A stretch of 64,000 nucleotides of DNA from Mycocentrospora acerina (lineage: Eukaryota > Ascomycota > Dothideomycetes > Pleosporales): assembly GCA_022701365.1 (NCBI GenBank), contig JAKUHH010000230.1, positions 400,840 to 464,839 on the forward strand. The letters are read 5' to 3'. The translations under genes were made by a program, and so were the position numbers. Shown piece after piece: positions 46,679 through 57,688 of the stretch (position 1 is the first letter of the stretch; each line of letters starts with the position of its first letter). The notes beneath the pieces are model-generated. The model was given only the letters and a program-made list of their open reading frames with translations. It searched no databases and had not been told where the DNA came from.

Positions 46679-47375
46679 ACGACTGGGGAGAGAAGGACGC
46701 AGGCAAAGAGGTGGAATGACGATGATGATCTTGATTAGGGTTATGTAGGTTTTGACAACTTCGGGCTGCCCGAATGTGGCTTGGAGTTACAGGATAGGTT
46801 GCCGGCCACTTCATGCAACTGTGTTAATGCTTTTCTTTAAACTGTCACACCTTTTCCCTATCTTTGCCTATTCTTGTTTCTTGACTACATCCTCTCTTTC
46901 TCGGAAGTTTGTTATTTAACCATTACGGAGCTCTGGTAAATCCCTTGATGTGAACATCGGTACAGAATGATTGCTTTCTTCTCTTGTCTCAGCCCATCTC
47001 TTTCTCACTCTCTGCTCGCAACACATGACCATAGGTATCATCTCGTTTTCGTTTTACAGGAAATTCTGTGGAGTAGGAAAAAATATGTATACCAGCCTGC
47101 TACAGGTTACAAACATGAGGGAACTATGGAAAATCAATCGGTTTGCTACAAATTTTGTCACAGGCTGTGAGCATAGACCGTGAACTCGGTCGTCTTCAGT
47201 GCTTTGACAATCGTCACAAATTACCTCACAGTATGCGTTTTTTAGTTTCAGGCACAATGCATCATTTGCGGATCGGAACCAGAACCCCACTTTTATCATA
47301 TCCTGGTCGAAGTCTCGAAACGAATGGTACTGTCAGTAATAAATGCCATCTCGAGCTATACCCTACGTGAAAAAC
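46679..47375. other. Convergent 3' intergenic region
   Basis: About 700 bp between convergent gene ends, AT-rich on the right. Short ORFs only. Confidence 0.5.
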
Positions 47376-48599
47376 TTATGTGTTTTGAGGATTGAACTGC
47401 GGGTCATCATGGATGGTGCGCACGTAATCCGCGTACCAAGTCTGAAATTCTTCTTTAGAGACACTGTTCAACAGTTTTTCAGTCCACACCTCAGCACTGA
47501 CATCCCGGGTGGGGATAGCGGCAGCTTTGAATGCAGCGTATTTATGTATACCCATCATCTGCGCCGGCGTGAGCGCATGGCCGTCCCTTCGAGCGATAAC
47601 AAGGGTGCCAATCGGAGGGGCGTCTCTCATGTCTTGTAGAATCTGTAGAGGTGTCTTGGGTGGCAACGCTTTAGCACATTCCAAACGCCACAGTACATCG
47701 CTTCCTCCAACGCCGAGTTGGTCGGCAGCACAATTATGGTGGTTGGGCATTCCGTGTCTTGTTCTGTCGCGCCAACACAACGCTAGAGGTAATTTTCGAA
47801 CGACAAGAGGGAACCCGATTCGCTCTGCGATGAGTGTCGTCATGTGAGATTCCGATTTGCAGATGGACTTGGAGAGATAGACGGGCTCCATTGATGAAGG
47901 TCGCATGACGGTGCGCTCGTCTCCAATACAATTCAACCTCACGCCGACAACCTTCTCATCTTGACCATCGATATACTTCTCGGCAAAGCCCAGTTCGTAG
48001 TGCCTCACTCTCATCTCGTCTACGAGGTGCCGGAACTCCATAGCTCCCAGGTCATAGTACTTCTGTGGCCATTGAGCACTATGGTCGCAGCCGAAAGCTA
48101 AAAGTGGCCCTCTGAACCAGTCTGATAGCTCTTGGTCGATTTTAGCCATGCTCCTGTTTGGTGTACCGGGCGATGGCTCATGCCAGTTCTTGGTTTGTAC
48201 CTTGCTCGCTCCATGAACATGTCGACCAAAAGAACGGTGTAGCACGAAGTTGTCTCCAATACACCATGCAGATCTTGGGTCCATACCTTCCACAAGCTCT
48301 GGTACTTCATCAAGAGCTATGTTCGCATGTCGGGTGCTGTTTGGACCACGAAAGGGTAGCCAGATATAGTGGGGTTCTTCTCCTGCGACAGGAAAGTAGA
48401 TACCACGTTTGTACAGTAGACCGTCCTTTTGGGGTCGCTTGCTGTCAGAGAAGTCGTTGAAAGTCTTGCAAAGCAGCTTGTGGATGGGCCAATCGCTCCT
48501 TTGACACTGTTTCGAACAGTAGCGAATGTCGTGACAGCCGGTACAGGCTTTTGCTCCGAGGCGCTCGCACATAGCACAAAGCGGTGAGTACTCCGCCAT
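47376..48599 (-). CDS. MYND zinc-finger protein
   Basis: Single exon, 407 aa. The MYND finger is at residues 8-44: C8, C11, C19, C22, C28, C32, H40 and C44 in CAMC...CTGC...YCSKQCQRSDWPIHKLLC. The remaining 360 residues form an unnamed fungal domain with many aromatic positions (HYIWLPFRGP, WPQKYYDLG), of the type often found in expanded families of Dothideomycetes and Sordariomycetes. No SET domain is present, so it is not an SMYD methyltransferase. MYND fingers bind Pro-rich peptides. Function unknown. Confidence 0.85.
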   Translation of the reverse strand: MAEYSPLCAMCERLGAKACTGCHDIRYCSKQCQRSDWPIHKLLCKTFNDFSDSKRPQKDGLLYKRGIYFPVAGEEPHYIWLPFRGPNSTRHANIALDEVPELVEGMDPRSAWCIGDNFVLHRSFGRHVHGASKVQTKNWHEPSPGTPNRSMAKIDQELSDWFRGPLLAFGCDHSAQWPQKYYDLGAMEFRHLVDEMRVRHYELGFAEKYIDGQDEKVVGVRLNCIGDERTVMRPSSMEPVYLSKSICKSESHMTTLIAERIGFPLVVRKLPLALCWRDRTRHGMPNHHNCAADQLGVGGSDVLWRLECAKALPPKTPLQILQDMRDAPPIGTLVIARRDGHALTPAQMMGIHKYAAFKAAAIPTRDVSAEVWTEKLLNSVSKEEFQTWYADYVRTIHDDPQFNPQNT

Positions 48600-49498
48600 T
48601 GTGGCTTCCTGATAGAGCGTGTTTGCGCGGTGAACTTGGGTGCAAATGTGGACGGGGGAAGACTAACAGGAAGCACAGGATTCTATTTTATACTAGAAGA
48701 GGATGTTTGGTCTTTTTTTAAAAGTTTGCGTTTCTACTCCAATCTGTAGTACAGACTCCTCGAGTGAAAATGGATATAGCGTAGGAGCAAACTTGCAGCG
48801 TTCAACCCGAGAGTATGCCAAATTAGCAAGCGGGGGTTACACGAAATGGTGACACAAGAGTCGGAAGGAACGGAAACACGCATTAGGAGCAAGAAATTCA
48901 ATTTCTTAAACTTTTGGTTTTTTGCAACTTAAATTTTTGAGTTTTCTGTACTTCACACGCCGAATTTGGTGTTGTTAATGATGTGAGGAGTAGTAGTACC
49001 ACCTACATGCGAGTTCGGAGCTGCAGCGCGTTCAATGCCTATACACCGTTGTCAGAGCTTCTGATAGAATTTAGTAGTAAACAAAGGCGTTGGAACGCTT
49101 GTCACTGAAAATTCCTTAGTCATATCGTTTTACTCTTATAGCCCATCATAATAATGACGTGCTGACGCAGATGTCAAGTAGGAGGCAGTGAGTCGAGGTA
49201 TCGGATTAACCATGATTGGCAAGGCGGTTACCTAGGCAGGTGCGCTAATATGAACATCCTGACTCGTCACCCTAGGGATTCCCCACCTCACCTTTCACGC
49301 TTTTACGATTACTGAGTACGCTCGACTAGTCGCCTTAGGAATCATCTGGCGTCTTTAGTTTATGCGCATCCCTGTTCTCCCCCAGAAGTCGGTGTTCACA
49401 TAGGCAACAATACGCACTCTCGACTTCCTCGTACAGCCTGGTTGACAGAGTAGTGATCTTTTTCAACCTCTCGAGAAGCCAGCTGGTTTCTTGACACC
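48600..49498. other. Divergent promoter region, AT-rich
   Basis: About 900 bp between the MYND gene and the BTB gene. No gene or RNA recognised. Confidence 0.5.
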
Positions 49499-50564
49499 AT
49501 GTTCTCTCCAAGAGCTTGCCCATTGAGAATCCTTACGTGGGTACTCGCTTATCCAAACCACAATGCAACTGACTTGACAACTACAGGTCTTATAATTCAG
49601 GCGATTACTCTGACCTAACCATCACTTGCGGACCCATGGTATTCGGTGTTCATAGAGTTGTTGTTTGTACAGGATGTGCTTTCTTCCAAAAGAGTGCCAA
49701 ATTTGGTAAGGTACACTTCACCCGCTTTCGAGTGCATATCAGATTCTCAACCTACGATAGGAGGCCGAAGAGAAGTGCATAAACTTGCCTGAGGACGAAC
49801 CAGAGATGATTCGACGCCTGATAGCATATCTTTATTTAGGTGACTATGAACCCTGCCATCAAGACAACATATTCAGCTTCCAGAATATGAAGCTACCAGA
49901 GTCCAATACCAAGGCAGCTGCAATTTACCACGCACGATACAGCAGAGCATTGTTTGATACCGATCGTTGCGCCTGTCTCGCTCATGTACCATTTAAGGCT
50001 GTACAGAAGTCAGAACCTCGCTCTTCGACGATCCCTCAAGACTACAAGTTTATTGAGAAACCTGAAAAGTCCGTCGAGGTTTTGGCCCCCCTGTCTATCC
50101 ATGCGGCCATGTACGCTCTCGGAGACAAGTATCTAGTTGATGGGCTTTGTCAGCTTGCTATCTCAAAGTTCGAGTCTTGTCTTCAGTATCACTGGGATTC
50201 TGAAGACTTTATCGATGCTGTGCAGATCGTTTACAGCTCCACTCCTGAATCGAATCGCGGTCTTAGAGATGTTGTGCTGAAGGCTTTTGCCGTACATTTC
50301 AAGATCGACGTAACTCAAATCCCAAGCTTCGAAGCAAAGTTACACACGATCGATGAGCTGGCATTCCAGCTGATGAAATCCTGGCCAAAGAGTGCAGATT
50401 GTGGTTCACAGTCTGCCCAAAAGAATCCAAATGTAGCATCTGCTCCCCCGTTTTTTGGAGCTACCCCGTCCGCATTTACTGGGCGAGTCCAACCTACACC
50501 ACTTTTCATTATGTCTTCTGGAAACCCTACAAGACCTCCTGGGTTTGGAGGACAAAGATCATGA
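49499..50564 (+). CDS. BTB/POZ-domain protein
   Basis: Three exons, 49499-49536, 49587-49710 and 49761-50564, give 321 aa. The BTB core is clear in exons 2-3: NSGDYSDLTITCGPMVFGVHRVVVCTGCAFFQKSAKFGK, then EAEEKCINLPEDEPEMIRRLIAYLYLGDY. After an insert come helices of the usual fungal partner region (LSIHAAMYALGDKYLVDGLCQLAISKF). The tail is Pro/Gly-rich. BTB domains dimerise and often recruit Cul3 ubiquitin ligase; this single-domain type is greatly expanded in filamentous fungi without known roles. The first exon (13 residues, donor GTGGGT) is the least certain part; another start upstream is possible. Confidence 0.82.
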
Positions 50565-51134
50565 GACCGGGTAGAAGTCTCAATCGGACATGGCATATTA
50601 GAGCTCAGAAGATTGTCTAGTCTCTGCGATAGGATGAAGACGAGGAACATTCAAATTTAGGAGACAAAGAAACCTCCCCCCTGATACAATTTTCTGCATG
50701 GACTGCAAAGGACAGGATTAAGGATAGATTCTGCAGGAATAAAGGATTTACTTTGGCCTAGTGTTAACAACCGCTCTCCGATTTCGTTTTCACCATAGTA
50801 ATACACGTGAGACGAAAAACCTCTTTTTAGTGTAAATTATCATGTCAATTAATCAATTACCTTAGCTTAAAATTGACGGCGAAATCTGGTGATGCTATGA
50901 TGTATGTGAAGCAAGAAGTCTAAGGGAAGATGTGGCCGTAGCAAAATACAAATTTAAATACTATATTTTACGACGACAACTCCAGTAGATTCAATAAAGC
51001 TCAACACGATTTGTTTAATCAACTTCCAGACAGTTGCAAGATATGAAAAGAGAATAACAAAAGCTAGGCCTAAGCCTACACAGGAACCATATCCAGTAAC
51101 AAAATACAAGACCGGCTGCCTCAAAGCCACCCCT
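50565..51134. other. Convergent 3' region, AT-rich
   Basis: About 570 bp, no gene seen. Confidence 0.5.
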
Positions 51135-52284
51135 TTACCGTCCTTGAGCAAGCTCATACGATGGCTCACCCCTCATCAGTGCATGCGGTAGACTAATTGC
51201 ATCAACCTCGTGCACTCCTCCACTTGGTTCACGATACCCTCCGGCTGGAGGAGGCTGTGTTGAGTTTCCAACCGGATTAGACATTATGGGAACAGCAAAG
51301 TTCGGCTGTGCATATGTCGGCACTGGCTTAGATGGATTTAATATAATAGGTTTTGCATGAGGTTCATACGTTGGATCTAGAACATAGCCACTTTTTGTGG
51401 ACTAAGGGCTCTGCATTTGCATTTGTGTGTGGCGAGTGAGCCATTTGCTGCTGTGGTGGAAAAAGCTGAGACTGTGGACGAATTGCAGCTATGATTTGTG
51501 CATTTTCGGCGATTTGGCGCTGTTTCTTCTTTGTCTTGATGAAGAATTCGACGCCGACTATGAGGCTGATGGCAATATTCCTCGTTTGCTTTCCACAGCA
51601 TTCTGATCATCGGTAGATGTAGTGGATGTAGTAGTCGCACTATTGATTTTGGTGACCGTATTTCCATCTATGGTGGGCAATGACACACTTGCCTTGCCAC
51701 CATCTAAAATGTCGCTGGTACTTTGGACTAGAGTATAGGCGAATTTGCCGGGGGTATTGGTGCATCCATAAACGGCGCCACCATTGGAGGGAAAGGCCCA
51801 AGTGACGCAGTACGGCATGGCGGTGTCAGTGCACTTTATAGTAGACGCGTTGATAAGGCAACTGGCATCACATTTGCCAGCTTGGTAGTCACTGTAGTCG
51901 ATGCAGGATTTTATCCAGTTGCAGTTTTGCATGTCACCGCCATCGCAACAGCCTGCCATGCCAACGGTTGCAGATGTATATAGCATGCATGTTCGTGCAG
52001 ACATACAAGTAACTGGTACTGTGCTGCATTAGTCATTTCAAATGGCACTCTGTTATGACAAGCTCCTCACAGTTATTGTCGTTGGCCCACCCGCATGTCT
52101 CCGCACCAGAACTTCCTTGTCGCTTTCTCAACTCTATAGCCGAAGGGCCATTAGTAGTTATCGGACTCGCTTCAGCGAAAGCACGTTGAGGAGTCGTTGC
52201 GGTAGGATTTAATGCCCCAAACGCGATGCTACAAGCTGTCGGCAATACAGCAACTACACTGAAGAGTGGGAATAAATGCTTCAT
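51135..52284 (-). pseudogene. Secreted/single-pass membrane protein gene with two frameshifts
   Basis: Exon 1 (52071-52284) has a signal peptide (MKHLFPLFSVVAVLPTACS); a 52-nt intron leads to a Cys-rich extracellular part (SARTCML..., GCCDG, KCDASC) and a Thr/Ser stalk. This is the layout of a common fungal surface family with one membrane helix, a KKKKQRQIAENAQ juxtamembrane stretch and a Pro-rich tail. Here the frame stops near 51558, but the next frame carries IAISLIVGVEFFIKTKKKQRQIAENAQ and a third resumes with DPTYEPHAKP and runs to RGEPSYELAQGR at 51135. So one base seems missing near 51575 and one too many near the A5 run about 51392. The membrane helix is also short. Either a decaying gene or sequencing error; one shift is at a homopolymer. 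Confidence 0.6.
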
Positions 52285-53358
52285 GCTACAATCGTTTGAT
52301 CGAAACTTATTGATTTAGCCAATTTGGGAGAAAAAGCCGAAGAAGGGTGAAAGAGTGTCGCGAAGATTGACGAAAGATGAAAATAAACAAAAGAGCACAG
52401 CTTGGGGGTACATAAACTATCACGTTCTGCCACCACGCACGGGTCTCTTTCATGAACTATGATCTGCGTGGCACAGAAAGCACATGGCATCCAATTAACC
52501 ACTATAACTTCTCAGCCACGCGTCTGGTACAAGCCACTTCCGCAGTATTCGTGTTCTTTCATCTTTGACGGCTTCAACTCGAACTTTACTCCCCTCCCCC
52601 CAAAGCCCGCAGTCAGGTCTATGCTTAACTCGCGTGTAACAAGTATCATCATGGATATGGTGGAAGGGAGGCAGCCACAAGTGCCCGAGAAAGAGGAAGC
52701 GCTGAGGATGATGGCTTGAACATGACCTATCAAATGTTATCAATGGTTCTACATGAAAGATCCCCGTAACCAGATGCCACTGCTTATTTGAACCCGAGAT
52801 CGAACTGTCATCTTTCTTCATCTAGGTTTGGAAAGCTAAGGGATATTTGTTTTTTTGACGGTCGGCCGTTCTTTATTCAGCCCTGTCCATTGATGGGACA
52901 TGCTGGTATGTTGTAGTCAGCTAGTGTGGCTTATATAAGCGAGCGCGTTCGGCTGCGGAAACAAAAGGCGGAGTTTTGGTCCACTAATTATTCGCCATTC
53001 AAGCGCTATTTGCGACTAGGGAAAGATCTTCTTGGTTATGTAGTGGGCGCATCATGCCTATGAGTGTCGGCAAGTGATTATCTTACAAAAAAACATGGCA
53101 AATTTTACGGAATGAATCCATTGCTCACGAGTTGCTTGGCGTGTGACTGACGAAGCAGCTCGGAAAGGCGGTTTTGTGCAGTCAGCCTCGCGGAATTCGG
53201 CGCTTCGTTCTATAATCATCTTTTCAACCCATATTTGTCAGCAACCACCGCTATACATATATGTGGAAATCATCAATTCAAACAAAGCGCAAACAGAACA
53301 ATAATACAAACACAATAAACCCATCTTCATTGTGGCGTTCAAAGCTAGTCTCCGCAAG
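52285..53358. other. Divergent promoter region, no gene seen
   Basis: About 1.07 kb between divergent starts. Short ORFs are not credible. The part next to the DsbA gene is A-rich, as is usual for leaders. Confidence 0.5.
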
Positions 53359-54076
53359 ATGACCAATTTCGACATCAAAATCGTCAGCGACACAGTGTGC
53401 CGTATGTCATCATATATTAAATTTTAAACCTCAGACTTGGATACTGACTATTTCAACAGCATGGTGCAATGTGGGCAAAAGGCGCCTCGAAAAAGGCATT
53501 GCAGCGTACAAGGAGAAGCATCCGGAGTCAGTCGACAGCTTCTCCACGACCTGGTATCCGTTTTATCTCAACCCTGAGGCGGGCAAGAGTGTCGACAAAC
53601 AAGCCATGTACGAGTCCAAGTTCGGCAAGGAACGTGTAGCAATGATGCATCAAAATCTTTCGCAGATTGGCAGGGCAGAAGGCATTAACTTTAAATATGG
53701 CGGCAAGACGGGTAACACACGAGATTCGCATCGCCTGATCCAGCTTGGGAAGACAAAGGGTCCGGCGGTGCAGACACGAGTTGTTGAGGAGTTGTTTGCT
53801 GCATACTTTGAGAATGAGAAGGATATCACTAGCCACGCGGTTTTGATCGACGCAGCCGTGAAAGCAGGACTTGACAAGAAGGAGGCGAAGGAGTGGTTGG
53901 ACAGTGAGAAGGGAGGACCTCAAGTTGATAGGGAGGTGCAGGATGCGAGGGAGAAGGGTGTTAGTGGAGTGCCCAACTTTACAATTAACGGGAAGTTTGA
54001 GGTTAGCGGAGCGCAAGACCCTGCGGCATTTGTACAGCTCTTTGAGAGACTGAAGAAGGCGGAAGGGAGTTTATAA
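53359..54076 (+). CDS. DsbA-fold oxidoreductase, FrnE type
   Basis: Two exons, 53359-53401 and 53460-54076, with a 58-nt intron, give 219 aa. The intron splits the active site: DTVC in exon 1 and PWCNVGKRRLEKG in exon 2 together give C14-P-W-C17. The helical insert and the late GVPNFTINGKFEVSGAQDP with the cis-Pro loop complete the thioredoxin-like DsbA fold. The FrnE/2-hydroxychromene-carboxylate isomerase-like group is cytosolic in fungi and bacteria and is linked with dithiol exchange and stress tolerance; no signal peptide is present here. It lies 800 bp before the metallothionein gene, so a redox or metal-stress link is possible but unproven. Confidence 0.93.
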
Positions 54077-54352
54077 AAGATAGAGATGTAATAACCGGAT
54101 GCAAATAATTCAATTTTTATTTAAGTTTGCTTACTGTTCAACATGCATTCTGTCGCGTTCCATTCTCGCATGACTATTGGGGAAAGTTTCGGCACTTCAG
54201 GGTATGAAAACAAAGTTGGTAGACCAAGATACGTAAATCGAATCCCTCAACACGTTAACTGTGGACTCAAAATCAGAGATTGCCATGTATATGTGGCGTA
54301 ACCATGAACCCGAGTCTAAGCCTCTCTCCTCGTTTAATACCATGGCTTGGAA

Positions 54353-54379
54353 GCAGACGCAGACGCAGACGCAGACGCA
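54353..54379. repeat. (GCAGAC)4 microsatellite in metallothionein promoter
   Basis: Four exact tandem copies plus a partial one, about 490 bp before the metallothionein start. It may be neutral or a site array; no known metal-response consensus is matched. Confidence 0.85.
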
Positions 54380-54742
54380 AGTCATGCTCTGCAATCTATC
54401 ACAAGGCAAGGCTATCTGCCTATGACGCCAGATTCTGCCAGCTACGAACCCCTTCTGGCTTAGCGTCGTCCGCACAAAACTCTCACCCCACTTTCCCCCC
54501 ACCATCGGGAAGGCGCTCAGAACGCCTAGAAGATGTTGAGCCACCGCACAAGTCTCGCATCCAATGCGATTGGTGCGGCACAATGAACTCAGTTAGACTC
54601 TGGCCAATGAGAAGACGAGTTGGCCCGAAGGGAAAAGACGGATCGTCGGGGTGTACCGAAGAGGAAGAGGAAAGATTAGTCGTTTTGCCCCCGCCGCAAC
54701 GGTCCTGCAAAAGCAAGTGCGCACAAGTCGCGCAGAGGCATG

Positions 54743-54750
54743 TATAAGAG
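54743..54750 (+). promoter_or_regulatory. TATA box of the metallothionein gene
   Basis: TATAAGAG lies 120 nt before the ATG, followed by a pyrimidine/CA-rich leader, the pattern of strongly inducible fungal genes. Confidence 0.55.
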
Positions 54751-54869
54751 CCTCACAGCGCCCGCCTCGTTCTCTCCATCACAACACAATACAATCCAAC
54801 AATCCACAAACCATCTTCCTTCAACATCAGCACTTTTTCCAAAGACCAATCCACCAACCAACAATCATC

Positions 54870-55206
54870 ATGACTACCGACTGCGGATGTGCCCCCAAGG
54901 TGGAAGCCACCTCCTGCGACTGCGGCGACAACTGCAGGTAAGCAATATTACGTCTGCTTCCCCGAGGTAACTTGACTGACCCTTTGTTTCCTAGCTGCAC
55001 CGCCGAGCAGAAGTGCAGCACCTCTTGCACCTGCCTTCCCAAGGAAACCACCGACTGTGGCTGCCCCAAGGCCAAGGGAACCTGCAGCTGCGGTGACGAC
55101 TGCACCTGCGGCAAGACCTGCTCTTGCGATGACTGCCCTGTATGTTAAACTCGTTCACTTTGCCACATTTCGCATGTTGCTAACAACCCTCTAGCACGAG
55201 AACTAA
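54870..55206 (+). CDS. Metallothionein, Cys-rich
   Basis: Three exons, 54870-54937, 54995-55139 and a 12-nt last exon 55195-55206 (His-Glu-Asn-stop), with introns of 57 and 55 nt, give 74 aa. Eighteen residues are Cys, eight times in C-x-C pairs (CGC, CDC, CSC, CTC, CGC, CSC, CTC, CSC), with no aromatic residue. That composition is diagnostic of metallothionein; the spacing suggests two metal clusters split around Lys38-Thr42. The protein buffers Cu(I) and perhaps Zn or Cd in the cytosol. It is longer than the 25-residue Neurospora copper type. It converges on a Ctr copper transporter gene 470 bp away, which supports a copper role. Each piece is too short to show as a convincing ORF. Confidence 0.9.
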
Positions 55207-55672
55207 GTGTTTCGGAGACCTTCTGTAACTGTACGAGATACGCACGCAACGGGTCCTTGTTACCCTGAAGAGCTGGGCATTGGCGCGGTGAAGACGACTG
55301 ATGATATTGTATCTGTGTGGAAAATGAGCCACCTGGTCGGAGTTTGGGTGGTTGGTGATATATGTATAAGAAAAAAAGGCGGTTAAAGAGCTCTGAGGAT
55401 GCGAGGCGTTAGTTGATGGATGATACCACTTTAATCGATCAATACGATGATATTCACGCAAAATGAAACGTTTACGTTACCGAACTGTTTGTGCCTTGTG
55501 ACACGGTTGTGCTATCATGCAGCTTATGCAGCTCATGCAGCACAGGAAACGATAACGTTTTGCCGTCGTGCGTGAACTCAGCCATGTGCAAAAGAAGAAA
55601 CTGAACGAGTGGTTAAATCCATTGTTTCTATATTACTTATCTGTTTAAATTTTATTGCCAGAATTTCCCCTT
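55207..55672. other. Convergent 3' region between metallothionein and Ctr genes
   Basis: About 465 bp holding both 3' ends. No gene seen; a short CAGCTTATGCAGCTCATGCAG repeat-like stretch lies near 55519. Confidence 0.5.
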
Positions 55673-56639
55673 TTAGCCACAGCATACAGTACTGTTCTCC
55701 TGCATCCGATCTTTGCCACCCTTGCTCACGTTGAAGCCCTCCCAGCCAAAGACGAAGAATCCAAGGAATGCACCAATGAAAATGCAAATGATAAAGTATC
55801 CGTTGTAGTACATGGCGAGCAACATGACAAAGTAGGCGACTGCGAACTGGCATGTGTGTAGGAGAGCGCGAATTGCCTGTTGCAATATATTGGGGCGGAA
55901 TGTTGCGGCGGCGGCGGCGACAGGAGCACAGATATTGGCAGAGGCTGCGGGTGCCTTCGAGTTACCGGCATCGGAGGAGTTTGACGAGATAGGAGCACCT
56001 GTTCCGAGTGACTTTGCATGTTGTGCAACAATGAGGCGGTCGTACTCTTTGCCGGCGCGGCGAAGTAGTTCGAGTAGTACTACGAGGAGGACCACACCGA
56101 TGCAGGATCCGGCGAACATTCCTTTTGAAGTGATGCGCCACGATTGGGCGATGAAGCCTGGTTGTGTCAGCAAGTGTGTGATTATGGGCGAGACAAAAAA
56201 CTCCAGTGTGTTTGCGGCTTGCAAGTAGATTGCATAAACGACACTGAAGACACCCAGCCAGCATCGTGATGACTTGGGTTGAGTATTCACATGTTTATGC
56301 GGAAAGGATGTGATTTACATGAATCTACGGTGTTCCAATTCCACAACATCTATCACAATGTCAGCTCGACTGTTTGCACTGTTGTTGCATGCCACTATCG
56401 CGGCCTCGGGATTGATCCTTTTGAGCCACGCAGGTAGAGGTTACACTTACGCTGATCTTGCAACCACCACCCATGCTCATTCCACCACTAGCCGCCGCAG
56501 TTGAAGATGGCATCGACATGCCCGTACCGCTAGGCATAGACATGCCTGTGGCAGAAGCCATACCAGAAATAGCACTACTCATGGAGCTCATTGCCATACT
56601 CATGGAGCTCATGGAGCTCATCGCCATACTGTGATCCAT
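55673..56639 (-). CDS. Ctr-family copper transporter
   Basis: Three exons, 56451-56639, a 31-nt exon 56319-56349 and 55673-56157 (introns 101 and 161 nt), give 234 aa. The N-terminus (1-57) has fifteen Met in MSSM and MSMP units, the extracellular Cu(I)-gathering region. The tiny exon supplies MLWNWNTVDS, the conserved segment just before membrane helix 1, and exon 3 continues CFIAQSWRITSKGMFAGS. Helix 2 has the M-x3-M copper filter (FVMLLAMYYNGYF) and helix 3 the G-x3-G packing motif (IGAFLGFFVFG). Ctr proteins are trimers that import Cu(I). The cytosolic loop between helices 1 and 2 is long (Ala/Ser-rich), as in fungal Ctr2/Ctr3-like forms. The C-terminus ends in CCG, a possible Cu hand-off site. 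Confidence 0.93.
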
Positions 56640-57688
56640 TGTTGGCTACTAATCGAAAAACGAGAGGTGTTCTAGGATGAGACAAGCCAGATGGGAGATG
56701 AAAGACGAAAGAGGAGAGGGTGTCGATAAGAGGAAGAAAAAGGATGCAGTCAAGACAATTTGAAGGATCCGCAACCAAAACGTGCCTTACATGACTGCCT
56801 TTTCAACTTAGCCAGAAGCAACGATCAACCCATCGACTGATAGGCGCTCAAACTCTCTCAACCAAGGAACCATAGCGGGGGGCACCATGTCCTTGGGCCA
56901 TTCAAGCACTGTCACCACGCCGCACCCTCACCCTACACAAGAGCCATGTAGGAACCACAAGCACAATCTTGCAGCACAATCCGCACAAACTTGAGGTTGT
57001 GGTGTCTTGGTATATATGTATTGCTTACCTTTCATTGGACGCCTTCCCCGGGTGAGTCTAGGCGACCCACTTAAAGAGCGCGTTTGCGCGCATTCAACGC
57101 CACGATAGGCAGGCTGTCGAGAGGTCTCTCACCACCAATACCTTTTATCTTGTGAGAGAGGTGTAGGAAGAGGAACTCTTTAGCGAGTCCATCGAGAATT
57201 CAAGGTAGAAAGTCTCGTTGGAATGTGATGCTGCTCGGCAGATTTTGAGGCTTACGCCGGATATGCAACATTAATTGAAGTCAAGGTGCTATCGACGAGT
57301 TAAGATTGCTCGGGCGGGAGCATAATCAAAACGATAGGACATACGAGCAAATGGGCTGTCGGGACGTACAGCAAGGATTTGTTTTTGTTTGCGCTGAGCT
57401 GGTACACGGTCTGCCTGGTTGGATAATGTAACCGAAGGTGCAGATCCTCATGGGTCTATAGAAAGAATCCTTGCTTGAACCCGTCTTGTTTGGTGCGCTT
57501 GAATGACTAAATTCATGTGCAAGACTATGTGAATATTGCCAACAGACTCGAGCAAACAACTAGTGTCATAATAAAAAGGCATAAAAAGTGTCTTCGTATT
57601 TGGATTTTTGTCATGTATTCATGTTTTCTATAGTGGGCTTACTCTGTGGGATTGAAGTTGTGTGTCACCAATCTATCTTAAAGAGCCA
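56640..57688. other. Intergenic, Ctr promoter and DJ-1 gene 3' end
   Basis: About 1.05 kb between two minus-strand genes. No gene or RNA recognised. It should hold the copper-regulated Ctr promoter. Confidence 0.5.

Larger units (their letters stand above)
54077..54869. other. Metallothionein promoter region
   Basis: About 790 bp upstream of the metallothionein. It holds a (GCAGAC)4 repeat and a TATA box, both listed separately, and a CA-rich leader of about 95 nt. ORFs here are not credible. Confidence 0.55.
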
